A stretch of DNA of 64,000 nucleotides from Herbiconiux sp. A18JL235 (GCF_040939305.1 NZ_CP162511.1:1178001-1242000), one strand, 5' to 3'. Positions 32,375 through 44,139 are shown, numbered from the stretch's first letter. The notes: a model not told the origin generated them from the letters alone. Program-made: numbers and translations.

Positions 32375-33667
32375 GGCCTTCAGCGCGATGTACCGATCGG
32401 CGAGGGCCGGGGGCAGGTCGGCGGGCGCCCCGGTGATCACATCGGCGCCGAACCGCTTGAGCACGGTGGTCACCCGCGCCACGTCGAGGAGTGCACGCTC
32501 GGCGGCCGCCGCACGGTACACCTCCTCACGGTCGGATCGCCTCATCACCCCGGCGGCCACATCCGGATCGGTCACCGAGCTCACCACCACCATGTGGTCG
32601 CGGGTGAGCTGCGGCACGATGGCCATCAGCTCGCGCGAGATGCCCGGCGCGTCGATGGCGGTGGCGAGCACGACGAGCGAACGCTGGGTGGTGACCTGCC
32701 GCACGAGCGACGGAACCGCGGTCCAGTCCATCTCGATGAGGTCGGGTTCGACGGGCGCCATGGCGTCGACCATGCGCGAGAGGAGCTCCGGCCCGGATGC
32801 TCCGTGCACGCGACCCCGCAGCCGGCGATCGTACATCACCAGGTCGACCCGGTCGCCCGCTCGGGTGGCGAGGGCGGCGAGCAGCAGGGCGCTCTCGAAC
32901 GCGGTGTCGATGCGCGTCTCGTCGCCGATGCGCGCGGCCTGCGTGCGCCCGGTGTCGATGACGATCACGACGCGGCGGTCGCGCTCGGGCCGCCAGGTGC
33001 GCACCATCACGTCGCTGTGGCGGGCGGTGGCGCGCCAGTCGATCGACCTCACGTCGTCGCCGCGCACGTACTCCCTGAGGCTGTCGAACTCGGTGCCCTG
33101 CCCGCGGATCATCACGCTCGCCCGCCCGTCGAGCTCGCGCAGGCGCGCCAGTCGCGACGGCAGATGCTTGCGCGCGTTGAACGGAGGCAGCACCCGGATG
33201 TGCCCGGCCGAGCGCAGCGTCGCCTGTCGCGCGGCGAGCCCGAGCGGGCCGGTCGCGCGGATCGTGACCCGCTCGGTGCGCCGCTCCCCGCGCCGGAAAG
33301 GGGTGAGCGCCACCGTCACGGCACGGCGCTCACCGGCGGGCACCTCCACCCGCGAGCGGTTCGTGCTCGGCCCCGCCGAGGGCTGCCAGGCGTCGCGCAC
33401 GACGGCTCGCAGCATCCGTCGCCCGGTGTTGGTGAGGTACAGCGTGCTCGTCGCCGTCTCGCCGAGACGCACCCGGCCGGGCAGGGTGCGGTCGAGTGAG
33501 ACCCTGCGCGGCGAGGCCGCGAGCAGCAGGTCGACCACCACGAGCAGCACGATGAGGGCGAGCCAGCCCAGCAGCGCCAAGGCGGCCCTGCCGTAGAGCT
33601 CGCCGAGGAGCACCACCGGCACGATGCCGACGGCCAGGAGCGCGACCAGCCGGCCGGTGAGCGCCAT
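32360..33667 (-). CDS. DUF58 protein (vWA-like), MoxR partner
   Basis: This is a 435-residue product. Two N-terminal membrane segments (about 5-50), a beta-sandwich region, then the DUF58 signature FDSLREYVRGDDVRSIDWRATAR (about 215-237), and a vWA-like half starting VVIVIDTGRTQAARIGDETR. The MIDAS-type D-x-G/T-x-S is degenerate (DTGRT). DUF58 proteins are coded with MoxR ATPases and are thought to act as their partners or substrates (family knowledge). It lies 13 bp downstream of moxR as the last gene of the leftward operon. Confidence 0.9.
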   Translation of the reverse strand: MALTGRLVALLAVGIVPVVLLGELYGRAALALLGWLALIVLLVVVDLLLAASPRRVSLDRTLPGRVRLGETATSTLYLTNTGRRMLRAVVRDAWQPSAGPSTNRSRVEVPAGERRAVTVALTPFRRGERRTERVTIRATGPLGLAARQATLRSAGHIRVLPPFNARKHLPSRLARLRELDGRASVMIRGQGTEFDSLREYVRGDDVRSIDWRATARHSDVMVRTWRPERDRRVVIVIDTGRTQAARIGDETRIDTAFESALLLAALATRAGDRVDLVMYDRRLRGRVHGASGPELLSRMVDAMAPVEPDLIEMDWTAVPSLVRQVTTQRSLVVLATAIDAPGISRELMAIVPQLTRDHMVVVSSVTDPDVAAGVMRRSDREEVYRAAAAERALLDVARVTTVLKRFGADVITGAPADLPPALADRYIALKAAGRL

Positions 33668-33680
33668 CAGCGGGCCGCCG

Positions 33681-34667
33681 TCACAGCGGAACCCGCACCT
33701 GGGTGAGGATCGAGCGCAGGATGGCGTCGACCGACACGCCCTCGAGCTCCGCCTCGGGTCGCAGCTGGATGCGGTGGCGCAGCACCGGCAGCACCATCGC
33801 CTGCACGTGGTCGGGGGTGATGCCGGGGGAGGCGTTCAGCCACGCCCAGGCCTTCGCGGCGGCGAGGAGGGCTGTCGAGCCACGGGGGCTCACGCCGAGC
33901 TTCACCGAGGGGCTCTGCCTGGTCGCCCTCGCGAGGTCGACGACGTAGGCGAGCACGTCGGGGGAGGCCTGCACGGTGGCAACAGCGGCCTGCGCGCGAC
34001 GCAGCTGGTCGGCGTCGAGAACGGGGGTGACGCCGGCGGCGACGAGGTCGCGCGGGTTGAAGCCCTCCGCGTGCCGCGTGAGCACGGCGACCTCCACGTC
34101 GCGCTCGGGCAGGTCGAGCACGAGCTTCAGCAGGAAGCGGTCGAGTTGCGCCTCGGGCAACGTGTAGGTGCCCTCGTACTCGATCGGGTTCTGCGTGGCC
34201 GCCACGAGGAACGGGTCGGGGAGCTTGCGGGTGACGCCGTCGGCGCTCACCTGGCGCTCCTCCATCGCCTCGAGCAGCGACGACTGCGTCTTCGGCGGTG
34301 TGCGGTTGATCTCGTCGGCGAGCAGGATGTTGGTGAACACGGGGCCCTCGCGGAACGAGAACTCGCCCGCCTTCGCGTCGTAGATGAGCGACCCGGTGAC
34401 GTCGCCCGGCATGAGGTCGGGGGTGAACTGCACGCGCTTGGTGTCGAGGCTCAGGGTCTGACTGAGGGTGCGCACGAGCAGCGTCTTCGCCACGCCGGGC
34501 ACGCCCTCGAGCAGCACGTGGCCGCGGGCGAGCAGCGCGATGATGAGCCCGGTGACCGCGCCCTCCTGGCCGACGACCGCCTTGCCGACCTCGCTGCGCA
34601 CGCGCGACAGGGCGGCGCGCAGCTCGCCGGATTCCGCGGGGGAGGGGGCGGGGGTGGTGTCGGTCAT
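33681..34667 (-). CDS. MoxR-family AAA+ ATPase
   Basis: This is a 328-residue product. Walker A is GVPGVAKT (55-62), Walker B is NILLADEINRTPPKTQ, with sensor residues in VAATQNPIEYEGTYTLPEAQLDRF. These match MoxR/RavA-type AAA_3 proteins that work as chaperones with vWA/DUF58 proteins. Start ATG 34667. A 9-bp hairpin lies in the 111-bp gap to the upstream DUF4350 gene, possibly lowering read-through. Codon use is as in neighbours. Confidence 0.93.
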   Translation of the reverse strand: MTDTTPAPSPAESGELRAALSRVRSEVGKAVVGQEGAVTGLIIALLARGHVLLEGVPGVAKTLLVRTLSQTLSLDTKRVQFTPDLMPGDVTGSLIYDAKAGEFSFREGPVFTNILLADEINRTPPKTQSSLLEAMEERQVSADGVTRKLPDPFLVAATQNPIEYEGTYTLPEAQLDRFLLKLVLDLPERDVEVAVLTRHAEGFNPRDLVAAGVTPVLDADQLRRAQAAVATVQASPDVLAYVVDLARATRQSPSVKLGVSPRGSTALLAAAKAWAWLNASPGITPDHVQAMVLPVLRHRIQLRPEAELEGVSVDAILRSILTQVRVPL

Positions 34668-34738
34668 CCGGGGGTCCTATCTGTACGGAGGAACGGAGGT
34701 CGTGCGGGGTGTGTTCGTTCTGGAGCGGAGCGGGGCCG

Positions 34739-34771
34739 ACGGATGCGCGGGGCCGGGCCGTACGCATCCGT
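34739..34771 (-). terminator. Intra-operon hairpin between DUF4350 and moxR
   Basis: acggatgcg (34739-34747) pairs with cgcatccgt (34763-34771) around a GC-rich 15-nt loop. As both flanking genes run leftward, it would act as partial terminator or mRNA stabiliser. Confidence 0.4.
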
Positions 34772-34778
34772 TCGGGGG

Positions 34779-36050
34779 TCAGAGCAGGCGGGTGGCACGC
34801 GTCACCTCCTGTTCGAGGGCGAGCAGGCGGTCGGAGAGCTGCAGCAGCTCGGCCTCGCTGGTCGGCACCGACGCGACGAGCACAGCGTGCACCTCGTCGA
34901 CGTGCCGCCCGGTGACGGCGGCGACGGCGCGGCTCACCTCCACCACGGTGGCGTGGCGGGGCAGGTTCAGCAGCGTCGCCAGGCGCGACACCGTGCCGAT
35001 GCGCAGGGCGTCGAGCGCCCGCCCGTGGGCCGCCTGCTTGGCGTAGAGCCGGGCGCGGCCCTCCATGGTCTCGCTGGCGCGCACGGTCACCGGCAGATTC
35101 TCGACGACGACCGGCCCGAAGCGCCGCCCGCGCCAGATGCCGGCGGCGATCACCACGACGATGAGCAGCAGCATCACGGGGGTCACCCAGTCGGGAGTGA
35201 GGGAGCCCAGGGTCTCGGGGGCACCGCCCTCGAGGTCGTCGTAGCCCGGGAGGTACCAGACGAGGGTGGGGTTCTCGCCGAGCACGCCGAGCGCGAGGGC
35301 GGCGTTGCCGTACTGCGGCGCGTACTCGTTGGTGAGCGCGTCGCCCGCGCCGAACACCGTGACGACGCCGTCGTCGGTGTCGAGGGCGACAACCCCGTAG
35401 GCGTCGTCGTAGGAGGGGAAGCAGGTGAACGCGTCTGCGCCTTCGCCTTCGCCTTCGCCGACCAGCCGGTAGGTGGCCGTGGGGCGGGAGATCTCGACGG
35501 CGCGCTCGGCTGCCGGGAGGGCGCAGGCCGCCTCGACCGGATCGGTCTCCTCGGCCGAGCCCGCGTTGCGCACGCCGGGGGCGAACTCCTCGAGCTCGGT
35601 CGCGCCCGGTTCGAGCAGCACCAGGCGGGTGCCGAGTCCGGCCACCTGGGCGAGCTTGTCGCCCTCGAGGTAGCCGTAGGGGTCGGCGAACAGCACGGTG
35701 ATGTCGCCGCCCGCGGAGGCGGCTGCTGCCCGGGCTTCGGAGAGCGAGGCGGCGGCGACGACGTCGACACCCTGCTGCCGCAGCACCTCGGCGACGGCAC
35801 GGCTGCCGCTCGGCCCGGCGTTCTCGATCGAGTAGCGGTCGGTGTCGGGCACGGCACTCGAGGTGAGCAGCACCGAGACAACGGCGAAGGCGAGGGCGGC
35901 GACGGCGGCGACGACCCAGAACACCGAGCGCCGGAGGCCCGAGCGCAGGCGCGGGGTCTCGACGGTGCCGTCGGGCGGCGGTGCCTCGGCCGGCGCGGCG
36001 GGGGGAAGTGCGCCGGAGGGGGCGGGGCCGGATGCGGTGGCCTTCGTCAT
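34779..36050 (-). CDS. DUF4350 membrane protein
   Basis: This is a 423-residue product. An Ala/Pro-rich cytoplasmic start, one membrane segment (about 44-66), an extracytoplasmic domain with NAGPSGSRAVAEVLRQQGVDV and VTVFGAGDALTNEYA (DUF4350), a second segment (about 290-310) and a cytoplasmic helical tail. A GEGEGEG stretch comes from a (gccttc)3 microsatellite near 35440. Its start overlaps the stop of the DUF4129 gene (ATGA 36047-36050). Typical member of MoxR-DUF58-DUF4350-DUF4129 operons; function unknown. Confidence 0.87.
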   Translation of the reverse strand: MTKATASGPAPSGALPPAAPAEAPPPDGTVETPRLRSGLRRSVFWVVAAVAALAFAVVSVLLTSSAVPDTDRYSIENAGPSGSRAVAEVLRQQGVDVVAAASLSEARAAAASAGGDITVLFADPYGYLEGDKLAQVAGLGTRLVLLEPGATELEEFAPGVRNAGSAEETDPVEAACALPAAERAVEISRPTATYRLVGEGEGEGADAFTCFPSYDDAYGVVALDTDDGVVTVFGAGDALTNEYAPQYGNAALALGVLGENPTLVWYLPGYDDLEGGAPETLGSLTPDWVTPVMLLLIVVVIAAGIWRGRRFGPVVVENLPVTVRASETMEGRARLYAKQAAHGRALDALRIGTVSRLATLLNLPRHATVVEVSRAVAAVTGRHVDEVHAVLVASVPTSEAELLQLSDRLLALEQEVTRATRLL

Positions 36051-36727
36051 CGAACCACCTCGGCCTCGACGGCGTCGAGAGCGGCGGGGCGCTCGGCGCG
36101 CACGCGGTCGTCGAGAGCGCGCACGCGGTCGTAGCCGGCGCGGGTGCCGGGCACGTCGAGGTAGCGCACCTCGTCGAACAGGCCGGCGCAGGCCTCGAGC
36201 TCGCTCGCCGAAGCAGGGAAGGCCCGGCTCGCCCGCGCCGCGAAGTCCTGGGCGGTGGTGCCCGGCGCCGTGAAGACCACGGTGCGTTCGGCCAGCTGCC
36301 GGGCAAGCGCCCGGAACGCCTCCTCGATCGCCGTGTCGAAGTCGCCCTCGGCGGCGGCCCGGTGGGCTGCGGCCCGCAGTTCGGCAGCGCTCCTGGTGTC
36401 GTCGGCGCCGAACAGCGCGCCCGCCTCGAAGCGGCTGCGGCGGTTCAGTCGTGGCCTCCCGAACACCAGGAAGGCGACGACGATGAGCACCACCACCACG
36501 ATCACGACGATGAGCGGCACCAGCCCGCCGAGGCCCGATCCGTCGGGAACACGCAGGGAGCCCAGCCAGTCGCCGATCGCCTTCGAGACCTGGTCGAACC
36601 AGGTCGGCCGCGCCGCCTGGTAGGGCGGCTTGCCGAGCTCGGTGACGATCCAGTCGCGCGCCTGGTCGGCGTCGGGCTCGACCGGGGGAGCGGCGACCAG
36701 ACGCGTCACGAGGGCGAGCGGCGTCAC
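36047..36727 (-). CDS. DUF4129 domain membrane protein
   Basis: This is a 226-residue product starting at GTG 36727, whose GTGA overlaps the stop of the upstream gene. One membrane segment (about 70-93) is followed by AAHRAAAEGDFDTAIEEAFRALARQLAER and APGTTAQDFAARASRAFP, the usual DUF4129 C-terminal helices. The family often accompanies DUF4350 and transglutaminase-like proteins. Translational overlap on both sides indicates one coupled operon from 38214 to 32360. Confidence 0.87.
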   Translation of the reverse strand: MTPLALVTRLVAAPPVEPDADQARDWIVTELGKPPYQAARPTWFDQVSKAIGDWLGSLRVPDGSGLGGLVPLIVVIVVVVLIVVAFLVFGRPRLNRRSRFEAGALFGADDTRSAAELRAAAHRAAAEGDFDTAIEEAFRALARQLAERTVVFTAPGTTAQDFAARASRAFPASASELEACAGLFDEVRYLDVPGTRAGYDRVRALDDRVRAERPAALDAVEAEVVR

Positions 36728-38214
36728 GCCTGCCGTCCGGGCTGGTACGGGTCGGGCCAGGTCTCGGAACCCTCGTCGTGGCGCGACTCCACGAAGCGCA
36801 CCAGCTCGATGTCCAGACCCTCCTTGCGCATCCTGAGGTCGATGTAGATGACCGCGACCGTAGCCGCCTGCACGACCGAGGCCAGCGCGCCCATCACCAC
36901 CGAGACCGCCACCAGCAAGAGGTACACCGCCACCACGGCCCCGATTCCCGCACCCGAGTTGTTCGGGTCGACGAGCGTGAGCACGATCGGCAGGAGGAAC
37001 GAGAACGGGGTGGTGATGAGCTGCGTGGCGAGGTTGAGGATGAGGTACACCAGCACGATCACGCCGAGCGTGCGCCAGAAGTTCGCCATGCCCGCGGTGA
37101 GCCCCCAGGAGCGTCGCATCGCCGCGAACACGCCCACGCGCTCGAGTACGATGACGCTCGGCACGACCGAGAACTTGGTGCCGAGCCACGCGAACAGCAC
37201 GAGGAAGCCGAGGCCGAGCAGCACGGCGACGAGGATGCCGACGGCGAGCGCGGCGTCGCCGATGGTCGCCCCGAGCACGATGACGAGCACGAGCACGCCG
37301 AGGGCGATCACGATCGCGACGCCCGAGAGCAGCAGCCAGCCGGTGAGCGGGAGGATGCGCCGGAACGCCGCCTTCCAGAGCTCGCCGAGGCGCCGCTTCT
37401 CACCGAGGGTTCCGCGGGCGACTTCGAGCACGAGCACCCCCTGCAGGAGCGCCGAGGCGAACACGCTGAGCACGAGCGGGATGAGCGCCGAGATGACGAT
37501 CACCGCGACGTTGCCGGCCTCGATGGAGTCGTAGTCGGCGCTCGAGACGCTCACCGAGCGCCCGATCGCCCAAGCCGCCGCGGCACCCACGAGGAGCGCG
37601 GTCACCACCACGATGATGAGCTGGATGAGCAGGCCGCTGCCGAAGGTCGCCTTGGGGTTACGGCGCACCACCTGGAACGGCGCCCCCATCAGCGTGCCGA
37701 AGCCGAGGGGCCGCAGGGGGATGAGTCCGGGCTTCGGCGGCGGCGCCCACCCCTGGGGCGCGGGGGCGGCGTAGCCCTGCTGCGCGTAGGCGGGGACGCC
37801 GGTGGGGGCCGCGTACTGCCCGTAGGCGGGCGGGGCCTGCGGCGGGGCGTACTGCCCGTAGGCGGGTGGAGCCGGTGGGGGCGCGTAGTGACCGTACGCG
37901 GGCTGGGCTTGCGGGGCCGGCGGGGGCGCGTATTGACCGTACGCGGGCTGGGCTTGCGGGGCCGGCGGGGGCGCGTACTGACCGTACGCGGGCTGCGCGG
38001 GCGACACCGTGGGCGGCCCCCACTGCGCGGGCGCGGGCTGCGCGGGCGGCACCGTGGGCGGCCCCCACTGCGCGGGCGCGGGCTGCGTGGGCGTAGGCGC
38101 TGCAGGCGCGGGAGGGGTAGCCGGTGCGGGCTCCTGCGCTCCCGGCGTGGGCTCCTGCGGCCCCTGCGCCGGCCGCTCGGCACCCGGTGCAGTCCAGCTG
38201 TCGTTCTCGCTCAT
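36724..38214 (-). CDS. GPDP-type polytopic membrane protein with Pro/Gln/Tyr repeats
   Basis: This is a 496-residue product. Residues 1-150 are low-complexity: two PAQWGPPTV units and five or more PAYGQYAPP units, cytoplasmic by context. The remainder has six membrane segments and FGTLMGAPFQVVRRNPKATFG plus VIYIDLRMRKEGLDIEL, features of membrane domains seen in glycerophosphodiester phosphodiesterase-like proteins; no catalytic domain is present. ATG 38214 has GGAGG about 8 nt upstream. First gene of the MoxR operon, divergent from mtrA. Confidence 0.82.
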   Translation of the reverse strand: MSENDSWTAPGAERPAQGPQEPTPGAQEPAPATPPAPAAPTPTQPAPAQWGPPTVPPAQPAPAQWGPPTVSPAQPAYGQYAPPPAPQAQPAYGQYAPPPAPQAQPAYGHYAPPPAPPAYGQYAPPQAPPAYGQYAAPTGVPAYAQQGYAAPAPQGWAPPPKPGLIPLRPLGFGTLMGAPFQVVRRNPKATFGSGLLIQLIIVVVTALLVGAAAAWAIGRSVSVSSADYDSIEAGNVAVIVISALIPLVLSVFASALLQGVLVLEVARGTLGEKRRLGELWKAAFRRILPLTGWLLLSGVAIVIALGVLVLVIVLGATIGDAALAVGILVAVLLGLGFLVLFAWLGTKFSVVPSVIVLERVGVFAAMRRSWGLTAGMANFWRTLGVIVLVYLILNLATQLITTPFSFLLPIVLTLVDPNNSGAGIGAVVAVYLLLVAVSVVMGALASVVQAATVAVIYIDLRMRKEGLDIELVRFVESRHDEGSETWPDPYQPGRQA

Positions 38215-38331
38215 CGGTGATCCTCCGAACCCCCACCGCCTGTTCCGACCCGCCGGTGTTTCCCGACCATGCTTTCACACTCCCTCAGACTTTTCCCGGC
38301 ATGTGTCGAGAGGGCCCACGAACGGCTCGAC

Positions 38332-38337
38332 TACTCT
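38332..38337 (+). promoter_or_regulatory. -10 box TACTCT upstream of mtrA
   Basis: TACTCT (TANNNT) about 84 nt before the mtrA start, with TGTCGA at 38304-38309 as a weak -35. The 206-bp gap also serves the leftward operon. Confidence 0.35.
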
Positions 38338-38420
38338 TGTCGCAACAGCAGCCCCGACGGCGGGCCAAGGGCGACGGAGCCCGGGCCGGCCCCGCGAAAG
38401 AATGTGAGCGAGAACGGCCC

Positions 38421-39098
38421 ATGGATCCTCGCATCCTCGTCGTCGACGACGACACCGCCCTGGCGGAGATGATCGGCATCGTGCTGCGCTCCGAGGGCTT
38501 CGACCCGCACTTCTGCGCCGACGGGGGCGAGGCGCTCGCCGCGTTCCGCGACGTCAAACCCGACCTCGTGCTGCTCGACCTCATGCTCCCCGGCCTCGAC
38601 GGCATCGAGGTGTGCGGCCTCATCCGTGCCGAGTCGGGCACCCCCATCATCATGCTCACCGCCCGCACCGACACCTCCGACGTCGTGAAGGGTCTCGAGT
38701 CGGGGGCCGACGACTACGTCGTGAAGCCGTTCAACCCGAAGGAACTGGTGGCGCGCATCCGCACGCGCCTGCGGCCCACACCGGAGGCCTCGCCCGACCT
38801 GCTGCAGATCGGCGACCTGCGGCTCGACGTCGCCGGCCACGAGGTGCGCCGCGGCGACGAGCGCATCAACCTCACGCCGCTCGAGTTCGACCTGCTGCTC
38901 GCGCTCGCCTCGAAGCCGCAGCAGGTGTTCACCCGCGAGATGCTGCTCGAGCAGGTGTGGGGCTACCACTACAAGGCCGACACGCGCCTGGTGAACGTGC
39001 ACGTGCAGCGGCTGCGCGCCAAGGTCGAGGAAGACCCCGACAACCCCACCATCGTCATGACGGTGCGCGGCGTGGGCTACCGCGCCGGCAGCGCCTGA
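38421..39098 (+). CDS. mtrA: Response regulator MtrA
   Basis: This is a 225-residue OmpR-type regulator. Receiver residues D9-D10, phospho-acceptor D53 (LLDLMLPG), T80 and K102 are intact; the winged helix (about 130-225) ends MTVRGVGYRAG. MtrA controls cell division, wall hydrolases and replication genes in actinobacteria (family knowledge). ATG 38421 has only a weak purine-rich upstream site. Followed 10 bp later by mtrB and then lpqB, the conserved order. Confidence 0.95.
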   Translation: MDPRILVVDDDTALAEMIGIVLRSEGFDPHFCADGGEALAAFRDVKPDLVLLDLMLPGLDGIEVCGLIRAESGTPIIMLTARTDTSDVVKGLESGADDYVVKPFNPKELVARIRTRLRPTPEASPDLLQIGDLRLDVAGHEVRRGDERINLTPLEFDLLLALASKPQQVFTREMLLEQVWGYHYKADTRLVNVHVQRLRAKVEEDPDNPTIVMTVRGVGYRAGSA

Positions 39099-39108
39099 AC
39101 GCCCCCGC

Positions 39109-40793
<1,685 letters not shown>

Positions 40794-40797
<4 letters not shown>

Positions 40798-42506
40798 CCG
40801 GAACTCTGAGACGCCTCCTGCGCGGCATCCTGTCGCTCGCCGGCGTCGGGCTGCTGCTCGTCGCGGTGGTCGCCTGCAGCGGCATCCCGCGGTCGGGGCC
40901 GGTGGAGGCGGGCGACGCCGTCGGCACCGACGACGACATCGACGTCATCTTCCTCGCAGCCGACCCGACGGCGGGGGCGACGCAGGAGCAGATCCTGAGC
41001 GGCTTCATCCTCGCCGCCAAGAGCCCCCAGGACGACTACGCCATCGCGCGCCGCTACCTCACCGACGAGGCTGCCGCGCTCTGGAAACCGAACGTCGAGA
41101 CCACGGTCGACAGTGGCAACCGCAGCACCTCCGAGGTCAACGACAGCACGCTCGAACTCACCATCGCCCCGGTCGCCCAGGTCGACCAGAACGGCAGCTA
41201 CACCCCGACCCTCTCCACCGCGCCCGCCCGCCTGCAGTTCAGCTTCCGGCAGGTCGACGGCGAGTGGCGCATCAGCGGACTCGACGACGGCATCGTCATC
41301 GAAGACGTCTTCTTCGAGCAGGTGTTCAGCTCGCACGCCCTCTACTTCTACGACCCGACCTTCACCTACCTGGTTCCCGACCTGCGCTGGTTCCCGTCGT
41401 CGACCTCGGTCGGCACCCGGGTCGTCAAGGCCCTGCTCGCAGGACCCACCGCGTGGCTCGGCGAGGGCGCCGTGGTCACCGCGTTCCCCGACGGCACCAA
41501 CACCACGGCCGTGGTGACCTCAGGCGGCCAGACCCAGGTCGAGCTCTCCTCCAACGTGCTCCAGGCCGACGTGAACGACCTGCAGCGCATGCAGTACCAG
41601 CTGAGCGAGAGCCTCCGCGACCTCGCCTCGGCCTCGAACGTCACCATCACCGTCGACCAGAACACCGTCGCCATCCCGGGCTCGACGGTGAAACGACCGG
41701 ATGCCGCACCGCGCGTCGACGCCCGTCCGCTGGTGCTCCGCGACGGCGTGTTCGGCTACCTCGGCGGAGATTCCGTGTCCCCGGTCGACGGCATCAGCGA
41801 CGCGGTGGAGTCGCTCTCACCGGTCTCGGCCGCGTACTCCGAGACCTCCGGCACCGCTGCGGTGAAGGGTGCGACCGGTGCCGTGTTCGCCGTGAGGGCC
41901 GGCGCGGGCGGGGCGAACACAGCGGCGCTCTCGCCGCTCGATCAGCGGGCCGGGCTCATCGCACCCGCTGTCGACCCGTTCGGCTACGTGTGGTCGGTGC
42001 CGGCCGACGACCCGGCGGCGCTCGTGGCCTACGGCCCCGACTCGCAGGCGATCGACATCGCGACGGCCTGGGACGGTGCATCGGGTGTCACCTCGTTCGA
42101 GGTGTCGCGCGACGGCACCAGGGCGGTGGCGTCGCTCTCGCTCGACGGGGTGCCGAAGCTCGTGGTCGCCGCCGTCATCCGCAACGCCGAGGGGGTGCCC
42201 GAGCGGCTCGGCCAGGCCGTCGAGCTGATGAGCGCCCCTGGCGCCCCCGTGGGCGCCACCTGGGTCGACCAGTTCAGCGTCGCGGCGGCGAACGCGCTCC
42301 CCTCGGGGGAGGTGAGGGCCACGGCACAGCGGCTCGGGGGGAGGATGACCGCGCTCGGCTCCCCGGCCGACGCCGTCGGCCTCGCAGGCGGGAACGACAT
42401 CGACGGACTGCGGGCCCTCACGGCCACGGGCGACATCCTGCAGCAGCAGGGGAGCGCCTGGCAGGTGACGGCGAGCGGGGTCACCAGGCTCGCGGTGCAG
42501 AACTGA
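40794..42506 (+). CDS. lpqB: Lipoprotein LpqB, MtrAB accessory
   Basis: This is a 570-residue product with lipobox VVAC (Cys28) and the family start SGIPRSGPVEAG. Then a GerMN-type domain region (LVPDLRWFPSSTSVGTRVVKALLAGP) and a C-terminal beta-propeller-like part. In mycobacteria LpqB binds MtrB outside the membrane and tunes its signal (family knowledge). ATGA overlap with mtrB. No internal disruption. Confidence 0.95.
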
Positions 42507-42593
42507 CTCCTCCCCAGGAGCGGGCGTGGTGGATTCGTCCACAGATGAGGTGCCGCCCCGCGCCGGGGCGGAGCGGTCGCGAAGGATCGAGGC

Positions 42594-43250
42594 ATGACGC
42601 CACTCCTCACTTCCTGGCTGCTCGACGCGGCGGCCGTGCTCGCCCCGGTGTCGTGCGCTGGCTGCGGCCTCGACGGCCGCAGCGTCTGCACCCGATGCCG
42701 GGGAGCGCTCGACCCGTCGCTCCGGGTGGTCGACGTCGGCGGCCTCAAGGTCACGGCGGCCCTCGACTACGGCGGGGTGGTGTCGGCGTTGCTCGGCGCG
42801 GCGAAAGAGCACGGCAGGCCCGGCGTGCTGCGAGCGCTGGCGCCGCCGTTCCGTGCGGCCGTCGAGTCGGTGCTCAGCCAGACGACGGCGCCGGTGCTTG
42901 TGGTCGCGATCCCCTCGTCGGCGCAGGCGCGACGGGCACGCGGGTACCGCCCCGTCGAGACCCTGGTGCGCCTCGCCGGCCTGCGCCCCGCCGCGTCGGG
43001 ATCGCTCCGCCAGACCCGCGAGGTCGACGACCAGGCGGGCCTGTCGGTCAGTGCCCGTCGGCGCAATCTGAGCGGTGCCCTCCGGGCCGGCGCGGCACTC
43101 CGGGAGCGCCGCGTACTGCTCGTCGACGACGTCGTCACGACCGGTTCGACGCTCCGCGAGGCGGCGCGGGCGGTCTCCGCGGCCGAGGGCCAAGTGGTCG
43201 GGGCGGCGTGTCTGGCACACACGGTCAAACGCAAGACGACGCCCAGGTGA
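42594..43250 (+). CDS. ComF-family phosphoribosyltransferase-like protein
   Basis: This is a 218-residue product. A small zinc finger with Cys21, Cys24, Cys32 and Cys35 (CAGC, CTRC), then a phosphoribosyltransferase fold ending with the PRPP loop LLVDDVVTTGSTLREA. IPSSAQARRARGYRP matches the ComFC linker. In competent bacteria ComFC works with a ComFA helicase; no comFA or other competence gene is here. Position after lpqB is conserved among actinobacteria. Confidence 0.92.
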   Translation: MTPLLTSWLLDAAAVLAPVSCAGCGLDGRSVCTRCRGALDPSLRVVDVGGLKVTAALDYGGVVSALLGAAKEHGRPGVLRALAPPFRAAVESVLSQTTAPVLVVAIPSSAQARRARGYRPVETLVRLAGLRPAASGSLRQTREVDDQAGLSVSARRRNLSGALRAGAALRERRVLLVDDVVTTGSTLREAARAVSAAEGQVVGAACLAHTVKRKTTPR

Positions 43251-43257
43251 TTAATCG

Positions 43258-43287
43258 GTGACACTGCGGTGCAGGTCGCGGTAGCGT
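43258..43287 (+). promoter_or_regulatory. hpf promoter
   Basis: GTGACA (43258-43263), 18 nt, TAGCGT (43282-43287). The 5' leader would be about 65 nt and ends with a strong TAGGAGG ribosome-binding site. Confidence 0.5.
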
Positions 43288-43358
43288 GAACGGCACAAGG
43301 CGCGAACGTTCCCGCCGCGTGCAGGATCCGCGTCATCACAACTGGCTAGGAGGTCTCC

Positions 43359-44066
43359 ATGGAAATCAACATCACCGGAAGAAACCTAGGCATCACGGAT
43401 CGCTTCCGCGAGTACGCGGGCGAGAAAGCGGAAAAGGTCGGTCATCTCGCCGACAAGGCACTCGCCCTCGAGATCAAGGTGAGCCGCCACAACACCTCGA
43501 CGGGCTCGCAGAGCGGAGACGATCGCGTCGAGCTCACCCTCATCGGCCCCGGCCCCCTCGTGCGTGCTGAGAGCTCCGCGAGCGACAAGTACGCCGCGTT
43601 CGACCTCGCACTCGCCAAGCTGATGCAGCGGGTGCGGCGGGCCAAGGACCGCAAGAAGGTGCACCGCGGTCAGCACCGGCCGCTCTCCCTGCACGAGGCC
43701 AGCACCGACGGCTTCAGCGCGCTCGACGTGAGGCCCGCCGACGTGGAGGTGCTCACGGGCTCGCTCTCCGTCGTCGACGACGCGCCTGCCGACGCCGAAA
43801 CGGGCGACGCCGCCGAGACCGACGAGTACTGCCCCGTCGTCATCCGCACGAAGGTCTTCGGAGCCACGCCCATGACCGTCGACGACGCGCTCTACCACAT
43901 GGAGCTCGTCGGTCACGACTTCTACCTCTTCCTCGACGCGGAGTCCGGCCGGCCGAGCGTCGTCTACCGGCGCAAGGGCTGGGACTACGGGGTCATCGCC
44001 CTCGACGAGAACGCCGCCGCCTTCGCCGAGATCACGAACGAGACCGTCGAGGCCGCGGCGCGCTGA
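43359..44066 (+). CDS. hpf: Ribosome hibernation promoting factor, long form
   Basis: This is a 235-residue product. The N-terminal RaiA/YfiA domain (1-105: MEINITGRNLGITDRFREYA) binds the decoding centre; the C-terminal domain (about 165-230: VVIRTKVFGATPMTVDDALYHMELVGHDFYLFLD) dimerises to make 100S ribosomes. Between them is an acidic linker. AGGAGG at about 43348-43353, 5 nt before ATG. Typical neighbour of secA in actinobacteria; expected to rise in stationary phase. Confidence 0.95.
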   Translation: MEINITGRNLGITDRFREYAGEKAEKVGHLADKALALEIKVSRHNTSTGSQSGDDRVELTLIGPGPLVRAESSASDKYAAFDLALAKLMQRVRRAKDRKKVHRGQHRPLSLHEASTDGFSALDVRPADVEVLTGSLSVVDDAPADAETGDAAETDEYCPVVIRTKVFGATPMTVDDALYHMELVGHDFYLFLDAESGRPSVVYRRKGWDYGVIALDENAAAFAEITNETVEAAAR

Positions 44067-44139
44067 CGCCGGCACGGGTGCTCTCCCGCTACGGTCGGAG
44101 CCTCGGCGAACGCCCCGCCGATGCCCAGGCACGAGCAAC